Under the pieces are notes generated by a model, which worked only from the letters and a program-made list of their open reading frames with translations, ran no database searches and had not been told where the DNA came from. From Diadema setosum (lineage: Eukaryota > Echinodermata > Echinoidea > Diadematoida > Diadematidae), in contig CM067059.1 in assembly GCA_033980235.1 (NCBI GenBank), positions 21,178,494 to 21,242,493 on the forward strand: 64,000 bases of DNA, read 5' to 3'. Shown here in pieces: positions 25,014 through 36,400 of this stretch. How positions within the stretch are numbered: position 1 is the stretch's first letter; the number at the start of each line of letters is the position of its first letter. The translations under genes were made by a program, and so were the position numbers.

Positions 25014-25744
25014 CCTGTATTGACGCTGGCCTTGTAATCATGTTTTGAAGAAGAGATGACACTTTTCTCATTGCTTGGTATGCTGATTATCTTGGTAATA
25101 TCTAATGTTACATTATAAGTTTTTGACAGTTTATAGTTGGAAATATAGTATGTCTGCAGTTAGCAGACATTCTGCAGACAAATTTGGCCAATTATGAAAT
25201 TTTGAAGGTTCACTCTTCTTTTTTTTAAGGAAATTTAACAGTGATATTAGTTAATATGCAAATTTACACAACCTTTCAAGTTTCCAACTGGCATATAAAA
25301 TAAATCTTTGTTATACACTGTATTTTCTATTTGACATAAAAAAGTATAAAGTTATGTCCTTCATATAAAAGCATTGTATGTTTATATTGCTATAATCAAG
25401 CAATGATAAGTTAGGCAAAGAGGGTTGTAGTCACTTAAGCATGGACCAAAGTTTATATACCTTTAGTATCAGTAATCATTGCTTTTCTGTTGACAAATCA
25501 ATGGAAATTTCAGTGCAGTGGCAGATCCAGAGGGTGGTGCAACCGGCGCATGCTCCCTTTTATTTTTTATTAAAAACAAAAGAAATAAAAAGAAAAAAAA
25601 TGAAATGACACCTGGAACTGGCACCAGAAATATTAGTTTCGCCCCCCCCCCCCCTTTACAGAATTCCTGGATCTGCACCTGCAGTGCAGTGCGTAGTGCC
25701 TTGAAGATATCATCACCTAAATAATGGAAACCAAAGCCCAATGC

Positions 25745-26291
25745 CATGCATAAATGTGGATTGAGTGAAAGCAGCAGTATTAACAGAACACATCAGTGAA
25801 AGTTTGAGGACAAACGATTCAAAAGTTGTAAGAATCTTTCAAGTTTCGGGGGCGCCATCACTAGAATACTGGGAGATGACTACAATTCATGATATCACTA
25901 TGGACAACAATATAAAGAAAATACATGTATAAGGAGAATTCCACAAGATATCCTTTTCATGAAAAGTACACATTCCATCAACTTCTTATACTGACATATG
26001 TTAAGAGTAATATTATTTCCCCTGCTTTCTGAAGAGGTGAGTCAAATGTTCTTTCATTACGCTAGAAAAGTGAAAAATGTTGAATTTTCGTTATATTTTC
26101 TTTGTATTAAATGATGCCATTAAGTGCAGCAGTCTCCTCTATCCTGTGATGATGGCACCAAAACTTTAAACATTCTTAACTTTGGAACAGATTGTCCAGT
26201 TTTCCTCAAACTTTCACTGATGGATGTGTTCTACTGATATTGCTGCTTTCACACAATGCACATTTTATATTTGGGCTTTGGTTTCCTTTAA
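25745..26291. mobile_element. Diverged second copy of the TTAA-ended foldback MITE
   Basis: It shares AATGTGGATTGAGTGAAAGC, GTGAAAGTTTGAGG, TTTTCCTCAAACTTTCACTG and TCCTTTAA with the element at 9471-10036, again in inverted arms. It is more degraded, and the left TTAA terminus is not preserved. Confidence 0.65.
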
Positions 26292-26789
26292 TCAACATAT
26301 ATTGAAGTGACAGCAACCAATATCACTTTTAGTAGAAACATATGAAGAGTTTAAACGCAAGAAAAACAATGATGATACATTCATTTTTATCAACCTGAGA
26401 TATTTGAGATTAACACTGCTGAAAACCAAGGGAAATAATCAAAATGAATGTGCATTGTAATAATTTGATATCTTCTAGAATATTTTTTTTGTTATGTAAC
26501 ATATACACAGTACTATTGCAAAGAGTATCTCTACTTCATGATTACCCATACTTAAAAAAAAAAAATTGTTTAGCTGTTTTTGCATTCAATCTCTTCATAT
26601 GAAACTTATTTAATATTTTCTGTGCAATTTTAAAAACTTAACAATTTTGCTCCTCTAATTTCACATTGTTAATCAGATGGGTAACTCAAACATGGAATGG
26701 AGGTGCACAATGGCAATTACAACCTTTTAGTTTAAATCTACTTTTACTAAACTTCACTGATCTATTACATGTCACAGCTTGCATATATA

Positions 26790-28483
26790 CACTGTTGGTC
26801 AAAAAGGTGGAATAATTTTGTATTGAATAGAAGTCGACCATATTGTTTGCATTTAAAAGGCTGTCTCTAGACAAGCTGGTATGTTATTGATTACATAATG
26901 TTACCCCATTATTCAGGTGATAATTGAACATGTAAAATGTGTTATTACATAACAAAGTTATCTTATGCAGGCTATAAAGCCCTGTGCAGTTGAAATATTG
27001 CCCTTTTTTGCTGATTTTGCACTGTGTAAAGAAAATTGATTTTTTCCAAGTTTCCTGTACTGTTTGCATTAAAAATTGGTACAGAGTCCCCCTAGACTAT
27101 GCCTGGTCACATGCTGACGGCAATGCGCGAAAGAGTGATAGCGCTTAGGCAGGAGGGCTACAAGCAGACTCGTATAGGAGAAATCCCAGGGATTTTACAG
27201 GGTGCAGTCTCTAAAATCCTTAAGCGTCATCGTGAGAGAGGAAATGTGCGGCCACAGAAATCACCAGGATGTCCCAGACTGACAACAAGTAGAGATGATC
27301 GTCAATTGTTGAATCTTAGCTGAAGAAACCGGAAGTTACCAGCGAGTCGTCTTCAACGCTTGTGGAGGAGACATCATGGAATCAACGTCTCAAGATCAAC
27401 AGTCAATCTCAGATTGATACAACATGGCTACTGAGCACGATGATTGGTTTGATGTCCACACCTGATGGTTCGCCATTGGGTAGCTCGTCTCCTTTGGGCC
27501 AGGCAGCACAGGATGCTTCAACTGGGACATTGGCAACACGCTATCTTCATGGAGGAGAGCCGGTTTTATCCTTGGCCATGGAGATGGGAGACAGCGAGTT
27601 CGTCGGTTAGCTGGGGAAAGCCTTTGGGATGACTGTGTCCACGAGACAATTACCCAAGGTGAAGAAGGCCCAGTGATGGTCTGGGCCGGAATCCATTACG
27701 GAGGAAAAACACCACTGGTGGTGCCAGATGGCACCACTAGTGGCATTTACTTATCTAGTGAACGCCGCTGTCTACAGGGGGTTGTTAAAGTTCCACTGCC
27801 TTCCACATGAAAGACATGTGTATAGGTTCAATTTCCGACTGCAGGATGATAACGCTAGACCGCACAGGACAGCTGTAGTTAGAGAATTCCTAGAGGTAGA
27901 GGGGGTTAAGCAGTTGCCATGGCCAGCTTGTTCGCCAGATATGAACCCCACAGAACATGCATGGGATGCCCTAGGCCGAGCCATCAATGACAGAGAGGTC
28001 ATTCCTCAAAATTTGCAGGAGTTGGCAGCTGTGTTGAGGGAAGAGTGGGAAGCCATACCTGTTGACGTCATCAACAACCTGGTGGACAGCCTGCCACAAC
28101 GCCTATGCGCTCTGATTCGTGCTAGGGGTGGGTATACCGGGGGTGGACATACCCGATATTAGTGAAATCTTAACAACAATGACTTAAATTTGATGTGAAC
28201 TTGTCAATGCAATCACAAAGAAAGTCATCTGGAAAATTGAATGAGGTTTAAAACAAATATTCTGTTGAAAAAGTTTCATTTGTAATGTTACCAATGTTGT
28301 TTCATGCCCATAGTTTATAATGATTTAGACATTTGTTAAAAATCACTGTGAAAGTTTCGAAGCGACATGATAACAAAGTTAAGTGCTTGACATACATCAA
28401 ACATATTATTTTCCAAGCACATTGTAATAGATATGCCGTTAATATTTGAGAAAAAAAATATTCCACCATTATGACCAACAGTG
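26790..28483 (+). mobile_element. Tc1/mariner element, complete ends, broken transposase
   Basis: The terminal inverted repeats start CACTGTTGGTCA and stay alike for about 30 bp (GGTGGAATA on both). They are flanked by TA at 26788-26789 and 28484-28485, the Tc1 target duplication. The 1.69-kb length fits a full Tc1-type element. The transposase gene inside is interrupted by a stop and at least one frameshift, so this copy is inactive unless served in trans. Confidence 0.93.
27099..28162 (+). pseudogene. Tc1-like transposase, frameshifted
   Basis: The N-terminal part (27099-27323) is a helix-turn-helix DNA-binding region: ERVIALRQEGYKQTRIGEI, then a second HTH with GNVRPQKSPG and RLTTSRDDRQL. 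It ends at a premature TAG-type stop. Coding similarity then continues in another frame. The C-terminal catalytic half (27728-28162) has DNARPHRTAVVREFL and WPACSPDMNPTEHAWDALGR, the family's second and third catalytic-triad blocks (D...34 residues...E). The first catalytic Asp block is in the damaged middle. The family length is about 340 residues, which the combined span matches. Confidence 0.9.
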
Positions 28484-28715
28484 TATGTGTGTGTGTGTAT
28501 TATATATATATATAAAATTTATTTCAAAGTCTATGTTTCTCTATGTATTGACGTCCAAATGAAAATATTGTGAAATAACGACATATCTGTGCATATGACT
28601 TCAAAATTTATACGAACATACGGAGATGAAATCTGGTGGTCCATGGACTTCTTTAAGAATAAAGATTGCAGTATCGATGCAAATTAAGCCTGTATTTAAC
28701 GTTTGACTCATGTTA

Positions 28716-28719
28716 TGAT

Positions 28720-28766
<47 letters not shown>

Positions 28767-28929
28767 CACATTGAAACAAAGAGAGGGAAAACTGACCAGA
28801 AACAAATAACAGAGAGTGAAAACTTTGAGCAAAGAAAATGTTCGAATCCCAATGAAAACCCATTTTCTTTGCTCAAAATTTTCACTCTATATATGTGATA
28901 TATACATATATATATACATATATATATAC

Positions 28930-29020
<91 letters not shown>
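28716..29020. repeat. (TA)n tracts around a short hairpin
   Basis: Two TA arrays (28720-28760 and 28895-29020, the latter partly TATATACA) flank about 130 bp. Inside that, a GAGTGAAAACTTTGAGCAAA word at 28812 and its near reverse complement at about 28864-28888 form a stem. The tract lies just beyond the Tc1 element. Confidence 0.85.
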
Positions 29021-29026
<6 letters not shown>

Positions 29027-29631
29027 TACCTTGTGTGAAAGCCTCCACAAAAGGGATATCAAGGAGCAAAAATCAATTGACACAATCAATCATTTTGATG
29101 AGTATGTAACTTACAAACTTGCTCTTTACCAATCCTGTACTGGTGACTGAAACTTTCATTACACTCCTTCCATCAAAACAGCCATACCAATCAGCCATAC
29201 AGTCTTTTCTACTTGGTTTTTTTTATCCTTCAATATAATCAGCAGTAAAACATATACCACCACATAAGTGTAAGACAATACACTCATATATTTACATCAG
29301 ATATATGCCATACTTGGATTATTGTCACATAAAGAAATATCTGACATCTCTTGCATTCTTGTACATTCCCATACAGATGCTTTATCAACTTTCTCTCTCA
29401 ACCATCCTCTCCCCTCCCCCCCCCCCCCCCTCCCTCTCTCTCTAAAAAAAGAGAAAGGGATCCAAGTGAAAACATTGATTATCAATTTAAATGTGACTGC
29501 CCAGCTCAAAACCCACAAAGTTGCAGATTAGGATTCTCTGTATATACTTGACCAAATATATGTCATATGCCATTATAATATGATTTCAGTCAATACTCTC
29601 CCTTTAACCTGTAGATAGATACACTTGTATA

Positions 29632-29810
29632 TACAGTCAACCTTGCCCAAGTCAAATCTATTCGGACTGAAGGAATAACTATGACTTAGAGAAAATTTGT
29701 CTTATGAGGGAGTAAAATCAATAGAATATAAAAAAAGACTTAAAAAAACAACCTTCGACTTAGGTGATTACTTGACTTGTGTGAGGTCAACTTAGGCAAG
29801 GTTGACTGTA
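29632..29810. mobile_element. Short mariner-type MITE (TACAGTCAACCTTGCC ends)
   Basis: TACAGTCAACCTTGCCCAAG on the left and its near reverse complement CTTAGGCAAGGTTGACTGTA on the right, both with TA at the tip. Length is 179 bp with an AT-rich interior and no coding capacity. Confidence 0.85.
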
Positions 29811-32722
29811 TAGAGTACTACATGTACACTCCACAATCACCCGTTTTCTCCAGTGTGGCTCTCTTTCTTTCTTTGTAATTTCCTGAATCTTCTGGCTTAT
29901 CTGCCATTCACGCAATACTATATGGGTAAATTCACTTCCATGTGGATTTTCATCATTTGATGTCACGAAATATGTATCTTCTTTTTTTTTTTTACGAACT
30001 CGCTTACTCAATTTCTCCTTTTAAGACACATACTACACATACATGTGTACGTGCATCTCTGTGCTTGATTTCGTTCTACCTTTCATATGATTTCACTTCA
30101 TATCTACTGTCACTTAATGTGTACAACCTGACCTTGTGGTTTGAGCTAATTACCTTTGGAGGTCTCTCTTTGATAACTCTGTCAAAAAGTTTGATTGTAT
30201 TAAATTGAGTGACCTGAAACGAACAATTACATCAAAGCCACAAAAACATACATATCAAATTCTCTAAAATGATACGTGTTTTTGTAATCCCTGGTAGCTG
30301 AAATATAGAATCACTCCAATATTGACTTTATAGTGGTGAGGCCTGTGACATGATTCATGTCAAAGAATTACAGAAATGAGCACCAGATACAAGTATTCAA
30401 ATAAATATCTCAGTGTTTATTCACCTATACGAAAATGTATTTACATTAATGAGTGATCATAGTGTCGAAAACATTACGAAGACGACAAATAGTGCACCCG
30501 TGGTGAACATATTCCAGTGTTTCAGATAACTGTCTTCAAATGAAATTCCGAAAACTACACATTTTTGAAAAACAAAAGTGTTTTGTTGTGTCATATTTCT
30601 ATTCACATAAAGCCCATCCTTTCAAAGGAAGCTTTCACAAACCACCACAAAGCAAAATCAAGAGACGTTTGACTTGAGCTACTAGTGACAGCTCGACCAC
30701 TGTTTGAGTCATCCAAACAAAGAAATAATGCCTTTGGTACCCTTCAAGGCAAAGGCATAAGAATGGTCACTTGGTCCAAGACATTTTCAAGCTTCCACTT
30801 AATTCTGAAAGAAGCAAGAAACACAGCAGTGTTGCTGTTTAAGAATGCAAACATACAGGTACTTGTTCAGTCCTCTTCAAAGAAATGGATAACATGGTTA
30901 GCACCTCCTGCATTTTCCACTGCAGTATTGAAACTTTATATATACCTTATTCCACGATTCTCAGAGTTTCTAGGCTCCTGGTTGGTCAAAGGTGCAGTCA
31001 CTGGTTTTCGCTATACTGCCCAATAGTCAGCTAGTGGGTAAGATGTGTGTAAGTATATCTGCATTCGCATCTATATTTGCACATTGTGAAATTGTTCTTT
31101 ATATAATTTCCCTGACCAGTAGCATGACAACTTTATTTCAAAGCCATGATTTAGCATAGATATCTTAAAAAGTAAGATATAGTATATAAAAACAAATATA
31201 TTGACTAGCTTGGGCCACAGTTAAAACTATTTGCCCTTGGTAATTTCTCCCTCTAGGCAAATAGTGTTTACTGTGCCCCTCAAAGTAAATGATATCTGCA
31301 TACCATTCAGATTGGATCTGCACACATAATTTAAATATGGAAAGTTCCATGACATAAAGTAACGTTGTACATTCTGCCTAGACAGGAGACCCACTAAGTC
31401 TTCAGCTTGCTGCTTATACACTTGCTCCTTCATGCCACAGCTACATACTTATCCATGTGATTAAGAAAATTGAAGGGATATGGTCAGCTTGTTTGAAACA
31501 AGAAACAAAGGGGGGGGGGGGGGCAGCCAAGCATCAATCTGGTGGTACACACTCAACTCAACCACAGTGACTTTAAAGCTGTTCACCTTGCCCTCATTTC
31601 TTCACACACCAGAGTAGAGAGTATTAAGTATAGGCTCACTCAAGGACATAAATGCCATAGCGGGGCTTGAACCAAGGATCACTCACTAAAATTGCAGTGA
31701 GAAAGCCACATAACCATGATCCTGATAACCATTCAATAACACTAGATGGGTTTTTCAAAATAATGTTTTGTATGCACCACTTGATTGATGTTGTTTTTCT
31801 TTTGCACCATATCATTGATGAGCACCTCTTATTGATGCCTTGCTGATGTTTTCCAATTTTTGCTTTGTTAAGAAAGAATTAATATCAATAATTTCTTTTC
31901 CTCTTTCCTTTTTTTTTTTTTTTTTGGGGGGGGGGGGGCTAGGGAGGAGGAACATCGGTCTCTTTTACATGATGCCTCACTGGCGTCACTCAAAAATACT
32001 TTGTTTGGATATCCTGGTAGAACAAGAGTGACAAAGGATGAAAGTAGTTCCCAGTTACTCATCCTCCCTTTGCTTACAAAATGCTGTCATTTGTTGAAGA
32101 ATGTTGTACACAAAAAAAAAAAAACATCGCTTTCGGATCATGATTACATAAGAAATGAATACAAATTATGAATAGGCAACTCTACGGCACAGAATTCCTC
32201 TCAGAGGGGAAAAGAAAAGACTGAAATCTCACTAGTACTGGTATTTTCCTTCATGAGATCTGTAGGCTTAAAATGTGCTTAAAGTTTTTCCAGCTGTAAG
32301 GACTCAATAACCACTGGACTAATATTCACGGTAACAAATTTGTTAACTGTGATCTACGAAAGGGCAAATACATGCCAAAGTGTTGCTAAAAAAAGGAACA
32401 CAATTTTTTCTTTGAGCAAATCAAGACAAATAAGCATGAAATTATGCAAATATCAAATCTTGTGAGAGTATTTGTGGTTTCCTTGATTCCTGTGCATTAA
32501 TTTTCTAACAGTTTGTCCTGTCTGTTCAACATCATGATATAAAAACCTCAACAACAGGACACTCAAACATCAAGGCTTTTCAATTACACTTTGGCCTTCA
32601 AGAGGAGACAGTGTTGAATATTGCAAGAACATCTACCAAATATAACTGAAAGCACTGGTCCATGTTACCAGAGAGCTACCTGTTTGGCAAAAAGTAGAGA
32701 GTCACGAAGACACCAAGGGGTG
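29811..32722. other. Region downstream of TAF6L, 3'-UTR and intergenic
   Basis: No exon with domain similarity was found. A poly-G run lies at 31510-31524 and a T/G homopolymer pair at 31910-31938. The open frame at 30685-31026 (113 codons) has no recognisable domain, splice context or family. Part of the region is probably TAF6L 3'-UTR. Confidence 0.4.
30416..30421 (-). terminator. Possible poly(A) signal for TAF6L
   Basis: AATAAA on the minus strand lies 2.3 kb downstream of the TAF6L stop and is followed by AT-rich sequence. No stronger gene-end signal was obvious between it and 32723, but many AT-rich hexamers exist, so this is only a candidate. Confidence 0.25.
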
Positions 32723-33493
32723 CTAGAGCGTTGCATGTATGCTAGGGAGGTTCCTGGTGGATGGCATTCCCAATCTTTTCACTTTTGTCCTCTTGGCTTT
32801 GCCTACTGGTGGCATTTTGATGCTCACTTGCCAGACTCGGCTCTCTAACTGCGCGACACTCCCTCTCTTGGCAGGATGTTTCAAAAGCTTCGTTGGCTGG
32901 AAGGCATCCCTCACCCCACCCGAACGGGTCCGGAATCGTTTGCTGGTCTTGCCCTGTCTCGTTCTGAGGCTCTGTGACCTGTGCGTTGAGCTTCCGGGCT
33001 TCGGTGGCCGACTCTGTGGCTTGGGCTTCGCCTCCTCCGCCGCGTCCACCTTCGACCGGGGCGGGGGAGGAAACGTATTGGTGGCATTTGGCCGATGGCG
33101 CCTGAACATGGTCCCATCAAAGGTGACCCGCTCATTGACGAGTTCATTCAGGGAGGCACTGTGTTCGATTCGCTTGTCAAGTTGGGAAAGCACCTGCAGC
33201 ACGTTGACCTCAATGCCGAGTCTAACACTCAAGCTGTCCCCAAAATATGAGTAGAGTTCTGTGTATAGCTCAACAAAACCATTCACCCTTGCTTTCTCCA
33301 CGAACTTTTCCTTGACAGGTGGAGTAAGGCTCCCCAATGAAGACAGTGAGCGCAGCTGGATAACACGACTGGCTGTGCCAAAGGCAAATTCTGGCAGGTG
33401 GCGCGGACTGTCGCAGGGAGAACTTTGGCTGGGCAGCTCCGGATCAGAGATGCCCTCGTGGTACTTGTAACGGAGTAAAGTTTCAGCTGCCAT
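32723..33493 (-). CDS. TAF6L: TAF6L exon 10 (C-terminal tail and stop)
   Basis: Acceptor ctttccAG at 33495-33494. Encodes MAAETLLRYKYHE, then FVELYTELYSYFGDSLSVRL, a Pro/Lys-rich disordered segment, and a basic tail with RTRSGGVRDAFQPTKL that corresponds to the human GTRDVFQKSRF region. Stop at 32723. Confidence 0.93.
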   Translation of the reverse strand: MAAETLLRYKYHEGISDPELPSQSSPCDSPRHLPEFAFGTASRVIQLRSLSSLGSLTPPVKEKFVEKARVNGFVELYTELYSYFGDSLSVRLGIEVNVLQVLSQLDKRIEHSASLNELVNERVTFDGTMFRRHRPNATNTFPPPPRSKVDAAEEAKPKPQSRPPKPGSSTHRSQSLRTRQGKTSKRFRTRSGGVRDAFQPTKLLKHPAKRGSVAQLESRVWQVSIKMPPVGKAKRTKVKRLGMPSTRNLPSIHATL

Positions 33494-36400
33494 CTGGAAA
33501 GCAAAAGAAAGTGAGGGAGAAATAAATGTGTAAGTGGTAAATATTAATAATGCCACCAAATTAACTTTGAGATACATCAACTGTGAAAATTCACAATTCA
33601 CAGCAAAACTTTACAATTCCATGGCTTCCCTTATTTGTATCCAATTTTGAACAAATTTTCTTCAGTGTGCATATAAAATTTTACTTTCTTTTATGACTAA
33701 CTTTTAACTGATTTGGAATTCCCTTTAAACTTAATATCACCAGTGACATGAAGAATATGCAAATTAATGTACACAGATGATGGGTTTCACTTACCAGGAG
33801 AGCCCCATGGACCTTGTGTCCATCTGCCTTGACCTGTGAGACGGCCGTTTCCTCCAGGACTTGCTGTAAGGTGACCCAGTATGTGGCCAGCTGTGGACAC
33901 AGCACCTCTTCAATGGCCTGATAAGAATTATCATGATACAGTCGACTCCCATTATATCAACGTCTTCGGAATGGGCAGTTTTCTTTTGTTACATCAAAAT
34001 TTTGTTATAACCGAACAAATCATGTATGTAAAGATGCATAGCTGATGATTTGGGGGAGCTGGATATATACTTCGTTTTAACCAAAATTTTGTTATAACTG
34101 TGTTCCTTATAATGGGAGTGCACTGTACAAAAATAAATCACTGCTTGTGTGTTTACGTACTCTTGCCGAAGGGCTCTAGAGTCATGACTGTGGCTGAAAC
34201 CCAAAGCATGAATATTGGACATCATACAAAAACATATCATACAGCATGACAGCTCTGGTGCAAAGTTGAAAACAGGAAACATGTCCACTTTAAGCAAGCC
34301 ATATTCTACACGTACAACAAATCTGCACATAACACAAACAGGGTATATGTAAAAGTACATGACGGTAACTACCTTTCCATGGCATCTGTCTTTTGACGTT
34401 GTACATTTTAATTATCATAGTTGTAGGGAAAAACAAAAATGTCTATGACAGTCTTACTTGGGGTCCAAGAGCTACGAGTCCCATAACTGCCCCATAGTAT
34501 GTGCACAGCGGCCTGGCCGGATCATTCAGTCCGTCCTGGAGTGCCTTCAACATTTGCTGGTAGAACTTGCTCTTTAAATCTTTGGCACATCTGAGTGGGA
34601 CAAAAAAAAAAAAAAGCAAAGTGGTAGTTGCATTGGTTGAAATGCATTCTAACTCCTATGCCATCACAAATTAAATTGAGAAAGCATCATGTGTGTGTTT
34701 AAAGAGATGATATAGTTTTGGTTGAGATGGGGCTTCATGTTTCCAACTTTTTGTTGTTGTGAGATAATGAGAAACTTCTTACAAAATATGAAAGAGTGTA
34801 CAATTCTAAGAAAAATTCAAAATTTATTTGATGAAAATTGGTTGTGAAATGGCCCAGATATCCTGTACAAAGCGATCCTAATGACAGGTGGGACCCTCCT
34901 TTTATTAGAATCCCTTTGGTTTACTTTGTGTTTGTATATCTCAGCCATTTTAAAACCAATTTTCATCACATCAACTTTGAATTTCTCTTAAAATTGTATG
35001 GTCTTTAATATTTCATAAGGCATTTTGTAATTATCTCGCATAAAGTTAAAAGATGAATTTCCATCTCAACCAAAACTACAACATCCCTTTAAGTAAAAAT
35101 GTAGAAAATGAAAAGAAAACTGAAATACAGACAATGTCTGTACTATCAAACTTTCTGAATTAAACAGATTTTTCCTCATAAATCATCAAATGGGCTTACA
35201 ACAGAAAAGGGCTGATATACACAAATGCAACAACAGAGGTAACGCACTTATAAGGGGGAGAGAAATGAGAAGACAAAACAACCTCTTTTAACATCATTTG
35301 TAAATATTGGTCAGAGATGTTTAATTTGTGCAAATATACCAGTCAAAAATCAGCATTTCAAGTTCGGAAAAGATTTTCATTTGTGGATGCCAGGAAGTTA
35401 ATCATTTTTTCAAATTAATTTTTACAAATTTATTTTAAAAATAACTAATACTTTCAATATTTTTGTTTCTTTTACAGTGAAAGAATCATCAGGGATCCTC
35501 TCAGTGAAGCACACCTGAGGATGGGTTGGAGAAGTCTGGCAGCAAAGTCCCTCAGGCCCCAGTGGTCATTCAGTGGATTGATGGACACTGCAAGTGGCTT
35601 AAGGATGCAGTACATCACCATGGAAACCAGCTGGATCATCTGGAAATTGGAATTGCAGGCATACACATGCATTTTGTCAGGACATCTGCATTTTGACAGA
35701 CTTTTCCAGTTCAATATGACCTTGAAATGAGCACTGTCTCCATAAACTCCACTAAATAAACTACATAATACAGTATGTAAAATGTATTCACACACTGACA
35801 TAATCAAGATCCTTTAATACGAGCCTTAGATTTCACATGATATTGAAGCGTACACAACATGACTAAACGCATCAATGTCAGGGAAACCCATATCTAAGAT
35901 TCATGATTCTTCATTGTCTGATAATGATACAGAAAATCGCCTTCCACTGGCAAAAGAAAAGAAAAGCAGTATACTGACAAAAACATTGTTCAAGATGAAA
36001 GACAGCGATGAATACACAGGTAAATTATTCAATTTAAATCTATCTAAAATAAGTTTACACTGATTAATAGATTTTATTAAAAGAAACCAAAGTCTTTGTG
36101 CATTCTAAATCTAAGGGGGAAAATACTGAACAATTCGTAGAGGGTTCTAGAAGTAGAAAAGAAGTTTTAGTACAAATTGAAATTTTCATGCATTTTGCAT
36201 GACAAATATTAGCTCAAATATAAAAGCATGTGAATATTTTTGCTTGTTATATGTACCATTATGTAATGTCTTGATTCTGCAGAATTAAAAATATGTGAAA
36301 TTTAGTGGTTCATGAAAAATTACTCGCCTGAAAATATCCACTTTTACAGTATACGAACATCATGAATTGTCTCTTGTGAAGTAGGCCTATAGGTGCATAT

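Noticed and set aside
28601..29109. Open frames with Ile-Tyr repeats on both strands
   Set aside because: Produced by (TA)n tracts; both strands give the same artefact.
30685..31026. 113-codon open frame on the plus strand
   Set aside because: No domain, no matching splice signals, and no sign of conservation that can be judged from sequence alone. Left unannotated.
32739..33254. 171-codon plus-strand frame opposite TAF6L exon 10
   Set aside because: Shadow of the GC-rich TAF6L coding exon on the other strand.
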